64,000 bases of DNA. Origin: Papaver somniferum (taxonomy: Eukaryota; Streptophyta; Magnoliopsida; Ranunculales; Papaveraceae). This document shows positions 12,311 through 24,373 of this stretch, piece by piece (within the stretch, counting starts at the first letter, position 1; each line of letters starts with the position of its first letter). The notes under the pieces are model-generated. The model was given only the letters and a program-made list of their open reading frames with translations. It was not told the DNA's origin and ran no database searches. Both the position numbers and the translations under genes were made by a program. The stretch lies in the NCBI RefSeq assembly GCF_003573695.1, contig NC_039361.1:96412279-96476278 (forward strand), given 5' to 3'.

Positions 12311-13030
12311 GCCTCGATTAATATTTTATTATTTATTATTTTCTTCCTATTTTACATAGGTTCATCGTTCCTTCGTGTTTTGGAATGCTCGTTTGTGTAT
12401 TTAGGTGTTCGTTTGTGCATTATTGCTGAGTACACTTGCACCATTTTGTCGGGGCTTACTCGAGAGCTGCTCAGATGCCCGTAAGTTGAATATTTATCAC
12501 TAACCCATGGAATTCTGCTGGGAAGAACCACAAATTGAAGTGATGAAATATTACGAAGAATCTTATAATATTGTTGAATATTCAGTTCACAATTATTGAT
12601 AAATAACTGATAGCTCTATACTAGGAGGCATGCTGTCTAGCAACATTAATTATCTGAGAAATTGAGAGATATGAGCTTGTTGAAACGTCATATTTCTCTT
12701 ATATAGTTAGGGAAAACCTTGTTGCATCCTGAAGATGTCATTGCTCTATACTAGCAGGCATGCTGTCTAGGTGCCGTCCAATCTTTTGATTATGTATAGA
12801 AATAATTACTGAAATTTCTCAGTATTCATGAGATGTGTCGTTGCCTCAGCTGAGAGACTATACATCTTCATACACTCCGAGAGACACCATTCTCAGTCAG
12901 AGATTTTGTGGCATGAGCTTTCATGATTTCGACGAGAGACATGAGTCTCAACACTCATCTGATTGTTGGATCAGGAGTGCTACAATTATGGTTTTACGAT
13001 TTTAACCCTTGTCGAAATCCACCATCTACA

Positions 13031-13046
13031 TTAAGTCCCCTGCTTA
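13031..13046 (-). promoter_or_regulatory. T1 polypurine tract (PPT)
   Basis: On the minus strand, agcaggggacttaa lies directly before the 3' LTR start TGTAGATGG. A purine-rich tract here is expected to prime plus-strand DNA synthesis. It is short and not a perfect purine run. Confidence 0.5.
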
Positions 13047-13334
13047 GTGAGGGACAGGCATGTTCCTCAGTCAGCACTGGATGGTGATTTTCCAGTTATA
13101 AACGAAATAAGTAATTGAACTTAGTCGTAAAATAAGATGTTACTGGATTTTCGATTGCGCGATCAAACCACGGCTTGAATGAAGATCCCAGCGGCATGAT
13201 AGATCATTGTATAATGAGCATAAATTGGTGTAGCACCACTGATTTGGTGATGGGACCTTGGTTGATTTAGGATTCACGGGTCCGGGCCCATGAAAAGAAA
13301 TCCTTGTCTTAGGAACAAACGCTCGTTCGTTCGT

Positions 13335-13635
13335 TAGTTTAAGGAACAAACAAAATAGACATGAATCTAATGATATAAAATTTTGTCTATGAGCTTTCAC
13401 GAAAACCGAAATTTTAATTTTTTTAAATATGTGAGATTTCACAAAGTGGAATAAACTCTCGTTTCAAAGGCGGATGCTCGTACGAGAGAAAAGTTTTTTT
13501 TTTAATAGACGTGCATCTGTTAGTAATAAAACTTTGTTTATGGGCTTTCATGAAATTTTTTTATCTTCGAGCTTTCAGGAATCTTTGAAAATATACTCCC
13601 GCTTCAAAGAAAGATGCTCGTGCGAGGGAGCAAAA
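13335..13635. repeat. Tandem duplication of about 145 bases inside T1
   Basis: Two diverged units each run from 'aatagac-tg-atct...aaa-tttgt-tatg-gctttca' to 'cg-ttcaaag--gatgctcgt-cgag'. The second ends near 13635 and may be followed by a partial third. No coding role is evident. Confidence 0.65.
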
Positions 13636-14021
13636 ATATATAGATATATTTTTCAAAATTTACGTGAGTTTCACATTAAATATTTATATATTTTGTAAAA
13701 TCATGTTTTGATTTTAAACAACTGTTGAAAGTAGACCATTATACATGGTGAAATAATATCTGTATGTGAGTTTTCACAATTGTAGAATGGACGTCTGTCT
13801 AGTTTTTGAAAAACTAGTGGATGTTGAAATTCACGTGGGTTGTTCACGGTTTTATGAAAATCAAGTCATGATTTTGAATAATGAATTTTGCTCGTCTTTG
13901 CTGGTTTGAGGGAACGAGCAAGTTTTCGAAATTCTGACGTTTTAATCACTACAACTAGTGAAATAAATAGGTAAGAGTTGGATTGTTACCATTTTGTTAC
14001 GCGTTTGTTATTGGTATATCC

Positions 14022-14399
14022 ATGACTCGATGTCTTTCGCCTAAGATAGTGGTGACTTCTGGTTACAACCACTCTTCTGGCTATTCCGGGGAACGCTCCA
14101 GTAATGTCAAGTCAAAGATGAAGACTTCTGCAGATGTTCATGCCGAGGTGAATCGACCTTTCAGAGACGCTGGAAAGCTGATGCATTGAATGTCTCTCGA
14201 TCGTCTGGGAGCCGTCTGTGATGGAATCAACGCTTTCTTAGCCTTAGCGGATGCAGAAGAGAAGCAGGGACGAGATGAGTTATTACTGAAAAGGAAAGCT
14301 GAAGATGAAAGCCTTGCAGCTTATCAGCAAAACGCCGCCGGCTTCAGGAAATGGGACTAGCGGCTGAAGATGAAGTCTGATCTCGCACGCAAGGCGTAA
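14022..14399 (+). pseudogene. Possible antisense ORF remnant of T1
   Basis: This is plus-strand coding-like DNA, opposite to gag. The first frame from ATG 14022 (MTRCLSPKIVVTSGYN...) ends at 14189; the next, from ATG 14189, reads MSLDRLGAVCDGINAFLALA and continues as a charged, probably helical stretch to a TAG at 14358, with further in-frame sequence after it. The frames are shifted relative to each other, so one gene with a frameshift and a stop would explain both. Tat-lineage elements are known to carry an extra ORF, sometimes antisense, between pol and the 3' LTR; position and strand fit that pattern. No motif confirms it, and no upstream promoter is identified. Confidence 0.35.
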
Positions 14400-14459
14400 C
14401 TTCTGATTCAGATGTGGATGAATGAAGAATTTCGTCATAATTCGTCATCAGAAAATTCA

Positions 14460-16680
14460 GAAGTCAGGTCTTCATTGAAAATGTTGTAGAATCTTCGTCC
14501 GATATCGGATTTTCGTGATCTACCCATGTTTCTTCATCCTCAGAAAATTTCCAAGCTTTAGCATAGAATATTTTCGGCTTTTGAATACGTTTAAGGGCCG
14601 AAATTGACGAAACAGTAAACTTCCAGGAGACTTCCAGAAATTTTTCAGCTGGTATGTAGTCCAATGTTTTGGACACATATTTTTGTTCGTTTCTCCAATT
14701 GTTATGAATTTTGGATATGTTGTAGAGGACATCCATACGAAGAGAATGGTATATGACCCATCCCTATATTCTTCACCAAATTCTCCCAGATCTCTGCTTT
14801 GTGCGTGACAATGTAAAATCATCTCAGGCGAGCTTGTTGTAAAACACTCATGTTGTGTCTTTAGACCATTCGCTTGTGGTTGGTGAAGGATTTTAAATTC
14901 ATTGATTCATTTGAGATCAGGATTCCTTGATTGATACATGAGCATGGTGATTGCAGTGAAATCTTGTTTCTTCCAGTCGTAGAAACATCACTTATGAAAC
15001 CCTGGTCACGAGACCATAACTGAGGTTGCTCTCAAGAGGGGGTGATGTAATGACCATGGTTACATGTTGTATGCTCTGAAAGCTATAGGAACCTCGGACG
15101 ACGTCGGAATTCGATGCTTGACCCCAATTTTTGAAGCTAAGAGACTGATTTATCACATGAGAAAACAATCACTCAATTTGGAGTTTTATATGTCAGCCAA
15201 CGAAGCGTGCACATTTGTAATTTATAATCCCGTACAAAAATTTTCAGATTTCATAGACCTGACGGTAAAGGCCATATCTTTCAGCTCGTATGTCCGATTG
15301 ATGCGCCCTTTTGATATGTTGTAGAAGAGACATAGACGAACATATTTTGTTGAGGAATTATTGTCCCATTCCTCACTCATTGGTACGTTTTTGTAAACCC
15401 ATGGGCTGAAGTATGTTGTATCTCATTTGTAGAGGTGATGAGAACTTCTTGTAGAAGACTTGGGATTGTGCCCGTCTGTTGTGCAAGATTCGGAAAGACT
15501 TTCATGTGAACATATTTCATGTACACACCTTGATATGAATCATTAGTGCTTGGAGAAGTCCGATCCATCGAGTAACACTTCAGAGAACGGATAGTTGATG
15601 AAGTTGGTCATGAGGATGTTGCCCCTGAGACCGTCGTTGATGCTGGATCACGATAGAATTTTCTTCATAAATGCTTGTTGATGCCGATACTATGGTCGAA
15701 GTTGCTCTAGAGACCGAAAAGGCTAGATCCAGTGAGCCTTTACATTCACGAACTAATTGATGAGTTGAGCGTCCCTAAGATGAGGGTGTAGGGTTTAACC
15801 CAAATTCTCTCGAACCTTTACTGTGAAGTGCCTTGTCAGTTAATTGATGTTGTTGCGGTAGATAGTAGCGGCAGTTTCCATTCTGGATGTGATTGGTGAG
15901 GAGAGGAATTTCCTCAGTCGTGCAGGGGCTTGCGATGTAGAGAGACCCATTGATGAAGTTTCTTGGAATCACGTCAGGTCGTAATAACTTGTTATGTGGA
16001 TAACATTTATTGAAATAGAATTGATTTCTCCAATAAGATCAAGTCCCCGGTGTATGTTGAAGGAGTTTGTGCCATCGATGGATGAATGATGTTGCATCTG
16101 CTTCAGAAGTCTTATCATGGGACAATGAAGACTTATTGATTGTAGTTCAGTTTCACTTTGATCGTGCTTGTTGAATCAGTGTGTCATCGTCGATATATTT
16201 CTGATGAAGCCAGATGCGCCATTATCGAAGGTGTACTCTGATTGGGAGTAAAATTTGAAGGCTTCTTAGATGCTTGAGCGTGGAAGCATACATTCCTTAA
16301 GCATCGAATGTCTTAGGGGTTTGATCATCTCGGCCTTGGAGTATCTTATGTTGATTCAGAATCCTTTCGTTGCGGTAGTGGGATTCGGCACTTGTGCAGA
16401 CATCGGAGCTTTCTGATTTTGTGGAACACATGGACTTGCAGGAGAAACACCTAAAGTGTTCTTTGCCATGTTTGGACATCATCTCAGTAATGAATGTTTC
16501 AGTCTTGATTCAGAGAAACTCCAGATTCAACCACTTGGTAAAATACTAATGCGGTGAAGCTACCATTCATAACGTCTTGCGGAGTTGCTAGCAGAATTGA
16601 GTCCCCATGCTAGGATAGAATGTGGGGAAATAAATGACATAGACATGGAATAAGACTTTCCTGAGTGCGGAACCTCTTGA
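14460..16680. other. T1 internal region without recognisable gene
   Basis: About 2.2 kb lies where pol would be expected. Open frames are short on both strands and lack reverse transcriptase, RNase H and integrase motifs. A few plus-strand phrases read as acidic repeats (for example EDVAPETVVDAG near 15630), which might extend the antisense ORF. The minus-strand frame at 16297-16482 has several cysteines (CFSCKSMCSTK) but no known domain. I treat it as non-coding filler or fully decayed pol. Confidence 0.4.
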
Positions 16681-16819
16681 TGAATGTCTATGCATCTTTT
16701 GCAGGTTCTTGCTTCAACCTCGTCAAAGTTTGAAATTCCTCCAAGTACTCTGATGATGGAATGTCCGTCAAATCTTCTGGATCAGAACTTTCTTCATTGG
16801 AGAGATGTGCAACCAAAGG

Positions 16820-17165
16820 CGCTTCGTCAGTACCGATATTTTCAGCGTGGATCCATGCTCGTCTGAAGGACATGTCATATCCTGGATCTTCCTGATTATG
16901 TGAAACTTGGTTTCTGTCCAGGTCGAACTTATGTTCACTTTGAGAGTGATGTAGCCATAAGTATTTCCGAGTGTTCCTTAAAGTTATCTGATGGATGTGG
17001 ATCCGATGGTTTTCAGTGGAATGTTGTTGATGGCGGTGCCAGCATCGATAAACGTTCTTCCAAATTCGTTTCTTCTAAGATTGACTATGGTAAGTAGTCC
17101 CCAGTCGTACATCTCTTGGTCTGTGGCTGGAGGCTCAAGAAATATTTCCGGAATGGACTTCTTGA
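16820..17165 (-). pseudogene. T1 aspartic protease remnant
   Basis: On the minus strand the frame passes through MYDWGLLTIVNLRRNEFGR and then FIDAGTAINNIPLKTIG (about 17010-17055). This matches the active-site region of retrotransposon aspartic proteases, in which Tat types usually read IDGGSAxN or close variants. Here the motif is D-A-G. A stop follows after STSIR near 16990. Downstream, at 16840-16873, RAWIHA matches the conserved end of the domain (usually LGRPWIHA) in another frame. The protease would have cut Gag-Pol. The stop and frameshift make it inactive. Confidence 0.6.
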
Positions 17166-17209
17166 TACGATGTGGTTAAGTGCTTTGAACATGTCTCTAC
17201 TTTGTGTCT

Positions 17210-18748
17210 TCGAAAGATAGAGCAATCCATGTTCGACCAAGGATTGAACTACTTCTTTGATAGGTTGTTCTGAGAGTGTAAAGGTTCTGATTGGGAGAGG
17301 ATTCTTATATAATCCTTCAGTCCCCAGTTGAAGATATTGTGGATCAACTTTCTCTTTGAAAATGTGCTTCAAAATATTGCACTTGCTTGTTGGATGATTG
17401 ATGAATCTATGAAGGTGACAATACCTGGGATTCTCCATTTCTTCTTCAGTTGGCTCTTTCCTGATGAAGGATAATTTGATTGCACCATCTTCAACCCATA
17501 CTTCCAGTAACTCGATCACTCCTTCATGAGAAGAGAGAAGTTTGAGTCTTTCCGATCATTTCCCCGTTCGTTGATGCCGGGTCAAGGTTTGTGCATTTCA
17601 AGATTGGTTATCTTTCTTTGGTGCTTTCAGAGGAGCTGGAGAAGCATGCTTGCGTTGTGACTCAGCTTTCCATTTTCTCCCTTCTGCAACAACATTTGTG
17701 TAAGGTTGGAGGTTGTATTGTTTGTTGATCAAACGTCTGTTGCCTCGAGTTTCTCGTGGTTCCTCAGTTTTTGTAGCTTGATATTTCTAGTAAAGCAGGT
17801 GCGGTAGTTTCTGATCGCTTATCTTCTTCATGAATTTCTGAAAAAGTATGGAACCGGAGATTTTCCAGTAAAGCTCTGTAGACCGGGATCGTTCTGTTGA
17901 TGCATAAGTATACAAGTTGCTGCTATGTGACATCTGGGTCGTGGCAATCCAAGGCTTGAACTCTGAATCTTTTCACATAGTCGTTGGGATGTTCATTGCT
18001 CCTCTAAAAAATTCTTCCCATATCAGAGACAATAATTTTCTCTGACACTAAGAAGTACTTTCTGTAGAAGGCGTTAATCATTTCTTCCCAACTAGTGATG
18101 CTTCCTGGCGCGATGTTGTTGTACCAGGTATATGCCCTGCCTTTCAGGGATTTTAAAAATTCCTTCAGACGGACGATATGATTATGCTCATGTTCGCCCA
18201 ATGCTTCCAGAAACCGAGAGACATGCTCTCGAGCATTTCCTGTTCCATCATACAAAGTGAAGGTTGGAGAGGTATAACCTTTTGGAAGAGGAATTTTTTG
18301 CGTAGAACAGGGTATGGAGGATGGTGACGATGGACATGTGGTGTCTTGTCTTTTCCACGGTCCTCCAAGAGGCGTTCCAAATCTTCCCGAGTAATGAAAT
18401 TTGGTGATTCTTTCGCTGATGGATCGTCTGCAGCTTTGCGGACTTTATTGTCATCCACAGTATGAACTGGAACGACTTCAGGATCAACATCCGAAGATGT
18501 TTCTTTTCCTTTTTCCTTTTCCCTTTTCTTGAGTTTTCTCTGACATATTGTCGGTGAGCGTTTTGAGATAATTGCACAGCTCCTTCTATGTTGCAGCTAT
18601 ATCCGTCTGATTCTTGACAAGAGTCTCTTGCACCTTCATGAGATCGCCTATGGTAGGTGGATTTTCTCTGACGGATACCATTATTGTTATTGTTGATAAT
18701 GCTAGCGTCGTTTGTATTCGTAACTGACACAGACCTAAGATCAACCAT
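17210..18748 (-). pseudogene. T1 gag (retrotransposon gag), frameshifted
   Basis: Start ATG at 18746-18748 (MVDLRSVSVTN), 60 bases into the internal region and identical in opening to the T2 gag. The frame breaks near 18665. Relative to T2, about 25 codons after the NNNNNG run are missing. Later segments are the capsid-like block NAREHVSRFLEALGEHEHNH and RAYTWYNNIAPGSITSW (18010-18250), a basic linker near 17600-17760, and a knuckle of the form CX2HX4HX4C (YCHLHRFINHPTSKC, about 17376-17422), as in Tat gags. Gag packages element RNA into particles. Several frameshifts destroy the gene. Confidence 0.75.
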
Positions 18749-18782
18749 TTTGTGAAAGTTGAGATTGAAACCGAGAGATTAA

Positions 18783-18804
18783 TTTCCCACCGTGGTCGTC
18801 AATC
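18783..18804 (-). promoter_or_regulatory. T1 primer-binding site
   Basis: On the minus strand, ttgacgaccacggtggga follows the 5' LTR directly and differs by two bases from the T2 site ttggcgaccacagtggga. Tat-type elements use sites of the tggcgac... type. The mismatch at the fourth base would weaken priming. Confidence 0.7.
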
Positions 18805-21800
18805 TCTAGATGGGGAAAAATGATTTGCTGGTTTTTACGGAATTGAGGAGATGACCGTGCGGAGATTCCTTGAACCGAGAAAATGCTCAACCTCACACAG
18901 ATGAACTGCAAGAAGGGATTGCTTTAAGTTCGAGAGATCAATCTGTAGGACTCCGGCCTAAACCAAGACAATGGCCGTTCCAGAGTCAATTTGGTCACAA
19001 GAGAGGATGCACTGATCTGTAGGAGGGAAGCTGAGAAATGTGTGAGACCAATGGTGATCGAGATGGTAAGTGTGTTGTGTTGAATTTACTCGGTTGAGAG
19101 TGATTGCTCATACGATGAGTTCATGTAGACGAAATATTGTCTGTATGAACTTGTTGAGAAATCTTGTCTGTTTCAATCATGATTCAGAGGCCTTTTATAT
19201 TGCCGAATTGAAAACACCATGATCCCATGATGTGTGACAGTTGATGGAGTCAAAGAGTGGGGAAGTGGAAAATCGTGTTGAAACCAGTTGCTCATCGTGC
19301 GGAGACTTGGTTAACTTTTCACCCACTACTTTGTAACTCCTCCAACTGATTGCACGACTTGCTCGCATTCTCATCCTGTGTATGAACACACTTGTCGTTG
19401 ACCGCCAGACCAAAACCCTTGTTAATATCCCCTCACGTGACACGATCGATGTCTCGTGAATGTGGAGTCTGCAAGGAAGACGTGTATTTAGTTAGTCAAT
19501 TGCTGACTTTATGGGACGATGAGTCCTTGTATTACTGAGTTGAACATAATTTGCAAATGTTCTGAGACTCATGAATCGAAGATGTCTGCTGAGACAGAAA
19601 ATATCAGTGTTGAATAAATGCTGATAACCTGAGCAAACTGTGATGCTGAATCGTTGAATATTGATAGTTGAACCAATATTCCTTAGTCTGAGCTAATATT
19701 GCTCATCTGATGAATTATTGAATATTGATAGTTGAACCAACATTGTTCAGCGTGAACAAATATTGTCCATTTGAGTGAATGTTGCTCATTTGATGAATTT
19801 TTGAATATTAATAATTGAGAAAATATTCTTTGGTGTGAGCAGATGTTGCCCATTTGAACAAATGTTGCTCGTCTGAGCAAATATTGATTTAAAGATGCTG
19901 GCATCTGAGCCGAGCATAATTATTAAAATGTTGACCACAGGATCAACGTAAAATTTTCAATGTTTGAATCTGCTCAGAATTATATTTTTTTGCAGAGCTC
20001 TGGATTCGAAACCCTAATTTTGATCAATTGTTGTATTGATGATTAATTGATGATTTATTGAAGACCGTTCATGATATGAAGGAGGGACCGGCTACATGGG
20101 ATGACGAATTGACCGTGTATCTCCCGGATGCTCAAGTAAGAAAAATACCAAAGTCTCCTGAAGACCAGTTAGTGAAAAGATGATTAAATGCTGGTTTAAT
20201 CATTTATTAAAATAGTTCTCGCGTGAGCGTCAGGTAGTAAAACCTGATTATGGAGAGATGAGGGACTGACCAAGGGAGCATGAGACAGACCCTTGGTGAT
20301 CATGGGACCAGCTGATGGTCGTTTGAGCAAACTCCAAGTTGTTTGGGAAGAGTTTGAACCCAATATGAGCAATTGAGCAAATTAGGTCAAAATTGTTAAA
20401 ACATGTGGGACCGGCTCTTTGCAAGCCTCAGGGCCAGCCTTGGTAGGTCAAGGAGACATTCCCGTGTCACCATAATGTCCGTGTCTCAGTCCTGGGAGTT
20501 TCGATATTTTCTGATGCGCGTTTGAGCAACATTTTGAGAAAATATGAAGGATTCAGGGTTTTGCTGAAACGGGGGAATCTTCATGAGATGATGAAAAATA
20601 ATAAATAAAATAGGGAATTGTAAGGTGTGGGACAGTCCACGTCTAGGGCATGACCGGCCGCTAGCAAGCTCGGTCCCGTAGCACCTTTCCCAATTTTATG
20701 TATTTCCCTGATGTGAGGGAAATATCATGAAACTGAGGAATTTCATGAAGTTGAGGAATTTACAGGAGATTATGGAAATAATAATAATAAAATAGGGAGT
20801 CATGAAGTGTGGGACCGACCATGGCCAAGGCATGGACGGCCGGCTAAAGAGCCCGTACCAAAGCACTTTTCCCAATTTATAATATTTTTCATGATTTTAG
20901 GGAAATATCATAAAATCAAGAGGTTTGTTGAAACCAAGGAATTTTTTGAAATCAGGGAGTTTCCATGAGATGAGGGAAACATAAAAAATAATAATAATAA
21001 AATAAGGGGCGTGTGGGACCGGCTAGGGCCCGGTCCCACAAGTTTCCTTAACTTTACATGATTTTCATGAATTGAGGGAAATTTCATGAATTCAAGGAAT
21101 TTTCATGGGATAAGGGAAATAATAATAATAAAATAATAATGATTCATGAGGTGTGTGACCGGCCGCGGCTAGGGCATGGCCTGCCGGCTAGTGAGAACGG
21201 CCCCACGACATCTTTCGTAATTTATTATTATTTCTTTGATACGAGGAAACACCATGAGACTGTGGAGTTTCCTTGAGACGAAGGAGATTTGCTCAAATGA
21301 AGGGATTTTCATGAGATCAGGAAAAATAATAAAAATATGATAAAAATATAAAATTAGGTGTGGGACTGGCAACGGCACGACCGGCCGGCTGGTGGGCCCA
21401 GTCCCCCAAGGCCTCGATTAATATTTTATTATTTATTGTTTTCTTCCTATTTTGCATAGGTTCATCGTTCCTTCGTGTTTTGGAATGCTCGTTTGTGCAT
21501 TCAGGTGCTCATTTGTGCATTATTGCTGAGTACACTTGCACCATTTTGGTCGGGGCTTACTCGAGAGCTGCTCAGATGCCCGTAAGTTGAATATTTATCA
21601 CTAACCCATGGAATTCTGCTGGGAAGAACCACAAATTGAAGTGATGAAATATTACGAAGAATCGTAGAATATTTTTGAATATTCAGTTAACGATTATAGA
21701 TAATTAATTGATGGCTCTATACTAGCAGGCATGCTGTCTATGAGCATTAATTATTTGAGAAATTGAGAGATATGAGCTTGTTGAAACGTCATATTTCTCT

Positions 21801-22132
21801 TATATAGTCAGGGAAAACCTTGTTGCATCCTGAAGATGTCATTGCTCTATACTAGCAGGCATGCTGTCTAGGAGCCGTCCAATATTTCGATTATATATAG
21901 AAATAATTACTGAAATTGCTCAGTATTCATGAGATGTGCCGTTGCCTTAGCTGAGAGACTACACATCTTCATACACTCTGAGAGACAGCATTCTCAGTCA
22001 GAGATTTTGTGGCATGAGCTTTCATGCTTTCGACGAGATACATGAGTCCCAACACTCATCTGATTGCTGGATCAGGAGTGCTATAATTATGGTTTTACAA
22101 TTTTAACCCTTGTCGAAAATCCACCATATACA
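18805..22132 (-). repeat. T1 5' LTR
   Basis: This is a 3,328-base LTR, collinear with 9653-13030. One terminus reads TCTAGATGG instead of TGTAGATGG (G to C), and the outer end reads CCATATACA. It lacks the triplicated 19-base unit. It holds the palindromic module array at about 20405-21420 and the two 'ctctatactagcaggcatgc' repeats near 21715 and 21845. Confidence 0.85.
20405..21420 (-). repeat. GC-rich palindromic module array in T1 5' LTR
   Basis: It matches the array at 11313-12310. GC-rich blocks lie near 20405, 20630, 20810, 21014, 21150 and 21360, separated by AT-rich 'catgaga-...-gggaaataataata' spacers. Individual blocks have diverged (for example, the 21014 block has lost its central part), but order and spacing are kept. 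Confidence 0.75.
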
Positions 22133-24083
22133 AACGTGAATCATAAAAGTCCACTATCTTAAGTTGCTTCATCCCTTGTGAATACTTTTACCACTCAAAT
22201 CCTTTGGCTTGTATTATGAAACAGTAAAGGACTAATCTGTGTTCGGTAACCGCTCTATCAATCTCAGGAACTAAGTAAGAGATGTCTGTTGAGTTATATA
22301 AATTCTATTTCGTTTGAATAATATAAACACCTTTGTATTGTTTTAGATCAAAAAAGATCCAGATTATCGAGATAATGAAATCTTAGTTTATAATCTATCA
22401 GATTTGGATATTGAAGAGGACCACTGAATGATAGATTGTCGATCTCTACGACTAGATATAATATGTCTATCGAGATAAACAAGATATTCCAAATCCCCGT
22501 CAAGTGTGCACGAATTATATCACAAAGATCAGAAACCAATCAGAAATATTCTCGTCTTCAAATCTTCGGTTTTCAATGTACCTGTACAAATAACTTGATT
22601 TCCTTATTATCAATCAAGCACATAACGGAGTCTGATAACAATGGATGTCCACAAGTCTATCTTCAGATCTAAAAATAGATATGAACTTTTTCAATTCTTT
22701 ATCTAGTTCGAGTTACCTTATATCAGAAGAGAAGGATCACGGAATAAACAAAATAGCATTTATCAAGATTCAACTACCGTTAGTCAATTAAATCAGTGAT
22801 CGAAAAGTAAAATAACAATACGATCTTAGTTTCCCTCTAACAGTAATTATAGACGCTTCTTGATCCCATAAAAGTCTTTAAAGAGTGGACATAAGAGATT
22901 TCTCCTAATTAGGTTACTTTCCTTTCCAAGATTGTAGTACGAATAATACTAACAGTCGGCTATCACATTGACTACAAATGAAATGCGTGTGTCGGGATAA
23001 GTTTGTAAGAAGAACAGACTTCACTATCTATAGACTAACGTAAATTGGACACCAAGGAATTTCCATAATCGAAAATACCAAAATAAATACTAATTTTCGG
23101 TTTTATCTAATCCCAAATAATATACCAAAATCTCTTATGGATGACAACTCAATATTAGCTAGTATACAAGTATACTTTACTAATATATTCTCCAAATATA
23201 TGTTTTACTTACTGGGAAAGTAAATACATACAAATACGCAAACTCTAAAAAAGATTCTCAAATATTTCGGTTTGGGATCTCACGTTGAGTATCAAGGAAT
23301 ATCTTTGAACAATAAATAAATAAGAATTTAGCACATGTTCAAATTACTCATTATGTCGATATCTTGAACTTTCCTAAATAGCAAATCATATTCCAATATT
23401 GACATAAACCCTAAAATGTATATGAAACCGGAAATACGTTTTCTTATTAAGGATCGGTCCTGCAAGAGATCCCCAATAGGGATCGGTCATGTTATAGATC
23501 CCCAATACGAACCGGTCCACCAAATCTCTTTGATTCGTTTCAACTTCGAAAACCAGTTTTGCAAGTTTACTTCATTAAACTCACATAGTTAAACATAGTT
23601 TCCTGGGCATGGAATCAACCGAAAGTTAAATACACAATCTAGTAACAAATTACAAAGTTCAAAAAACAAATGTTATATTTCGTAATTCAATATACAAAAG
23701 TTGTAATACAACTTATATATTCTTCCTTGACACTTTGATCATAATAAAATGATCAAGTCACTATTACTAGGGATTTATATATATAACTTCACGTGCTTCG
23801 TTTTCAATATAAACGACTTGAAAACAAGATAGATAGATGTGGAAACAAGCCAAATTTGGTTTGACTAACCTCGAACAAAAGGATGATGCGTTTGTTGATG
23901 ACGATACGTCTTCAGGTTCTTCAGAGTAACTTGAGTTTATCTCACCATTTCTATACTTCCTAGTCAAACCTAACAAAGTTAAATATAGTAATTTAATCAA
24001 GCGACTCAAGTTTTAGAACTAAAATATGACAACCAAACTTGACATACCAATGCTCGGTGGCTTCAGCTGAGCAACGCTCTAAC

Positions 24084-24373
24084 CTATATTACGTGCAAGC
24101 CATCAAGAATAGTTTAACATATAATCCCTCCGTTCCACTTTGCATGAGGTTTTGGATTTTTTTTTTCTAGTTCCAAACTATGAGAGTGATCGGAACAAAT
24201 AATTATAAGGATATTTGAGGGTTTTCATATCTTTCCACAGAACTACTAGCACTACCCTTGAATTTTAACTTGGAACCTTAAGTTTCTTTTGAAACATAAT
24301 AGTAGTAATTAATTTTTGAAGACTTTTTTCACGAACTTAGATGGAAAACATTTGGTATCTTTCATTTTACTTA
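24084..24373. mobile_element. Possible left part of a Stowaway-like MITE
   Basis: From about 24124 the sequence reads taATCCCTCCGTTCCACTTTG, the terminal pattern of plant Stowaway-type MITEs (CTCCCTCCGTTCC next to TA). No matching right end occurs before the copia LTR that starts at 24374. A candidate right end (gaatggagggag) is at 56227-56238. It has no coding capacity. Confidence 0.5.

Larger units (their letters stand above)
9653..13030 (-). repeat. T1 3' LTR
   Basis: This is a 3,378-base LTR with termini TGTAGATGG and CCATCTACA. In a 195-base stretch compared by eye with the 5' LTR (11301 on, versus 20400 on) I count roughly ten differences, so the insertion is not recent. It contains the triplicated 19-base unit (10552-10610), an array of GC-rich palindromic modules (11313-12310) and two copies of 'ctctatactag-aggcatgctgtctag' near 12613 and 12745. 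Confidence 0.88.
9653..22132 (-). mobile_element. T1: complete Tat-type Ty3/gypsy element, non-autonomous
   Basis: Both LTRs are present (3' LTR 9653-13030, 5' LTR 18805-22132), with inverted termini TGTAGATGG/CCATCTACA and a perfect target duplication, aacgt (9648-9652 and 22133-22137). On the minus strand the order is 5' LTR, PBS, gag, protease, about 3.8 kb without recognisable pol, PPT, 3' LTR. The internal region is only 5.8 kb. Retrotransposon-gag and aspartic protease domains are recognisable but broken; I see no reverse transcriptase (no YxDD/FxDD block), RNase H or integrase. It therefore depended on a partner for movement. The Tat assignment rests on the PBS type, the CX2HX4HX4C knuckle and similarity to T2. 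Confidence 0.88.
9201..24083 (-). mobile_element. Copia-type LTR split by element T1
   Basis: On the minus strand the LTR starts 'gttagagcgttgctcagctg' (24083 leftward), runs to 22138, is interrupted by T1 and one copy of its target duplication, and resumes at 9652 down to the terminus at 9201. Without T1 it is about 2.4 kb. Possible flanking duplications are gatat (9196-9200) and tatat (just right of 24084), one mismatch apart, so it may be a solo LTR. No coding DNA of its own is attached. It shares the 'gggatcgg' repeat segment (near 23450-23520) and downstream segments with the other family members. Confidence 0.7.

Noticed and set aside
13140..13442. Minus-strand 100-codon frame in T1
   Set aside because: It overlaps a tandem duplication and does not resemble pol or any known family.
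14464..14822. Two overlapping minus-strand frames where RT might lie
   Set aside because: No RT, RNase H or integrase motif is found in either.
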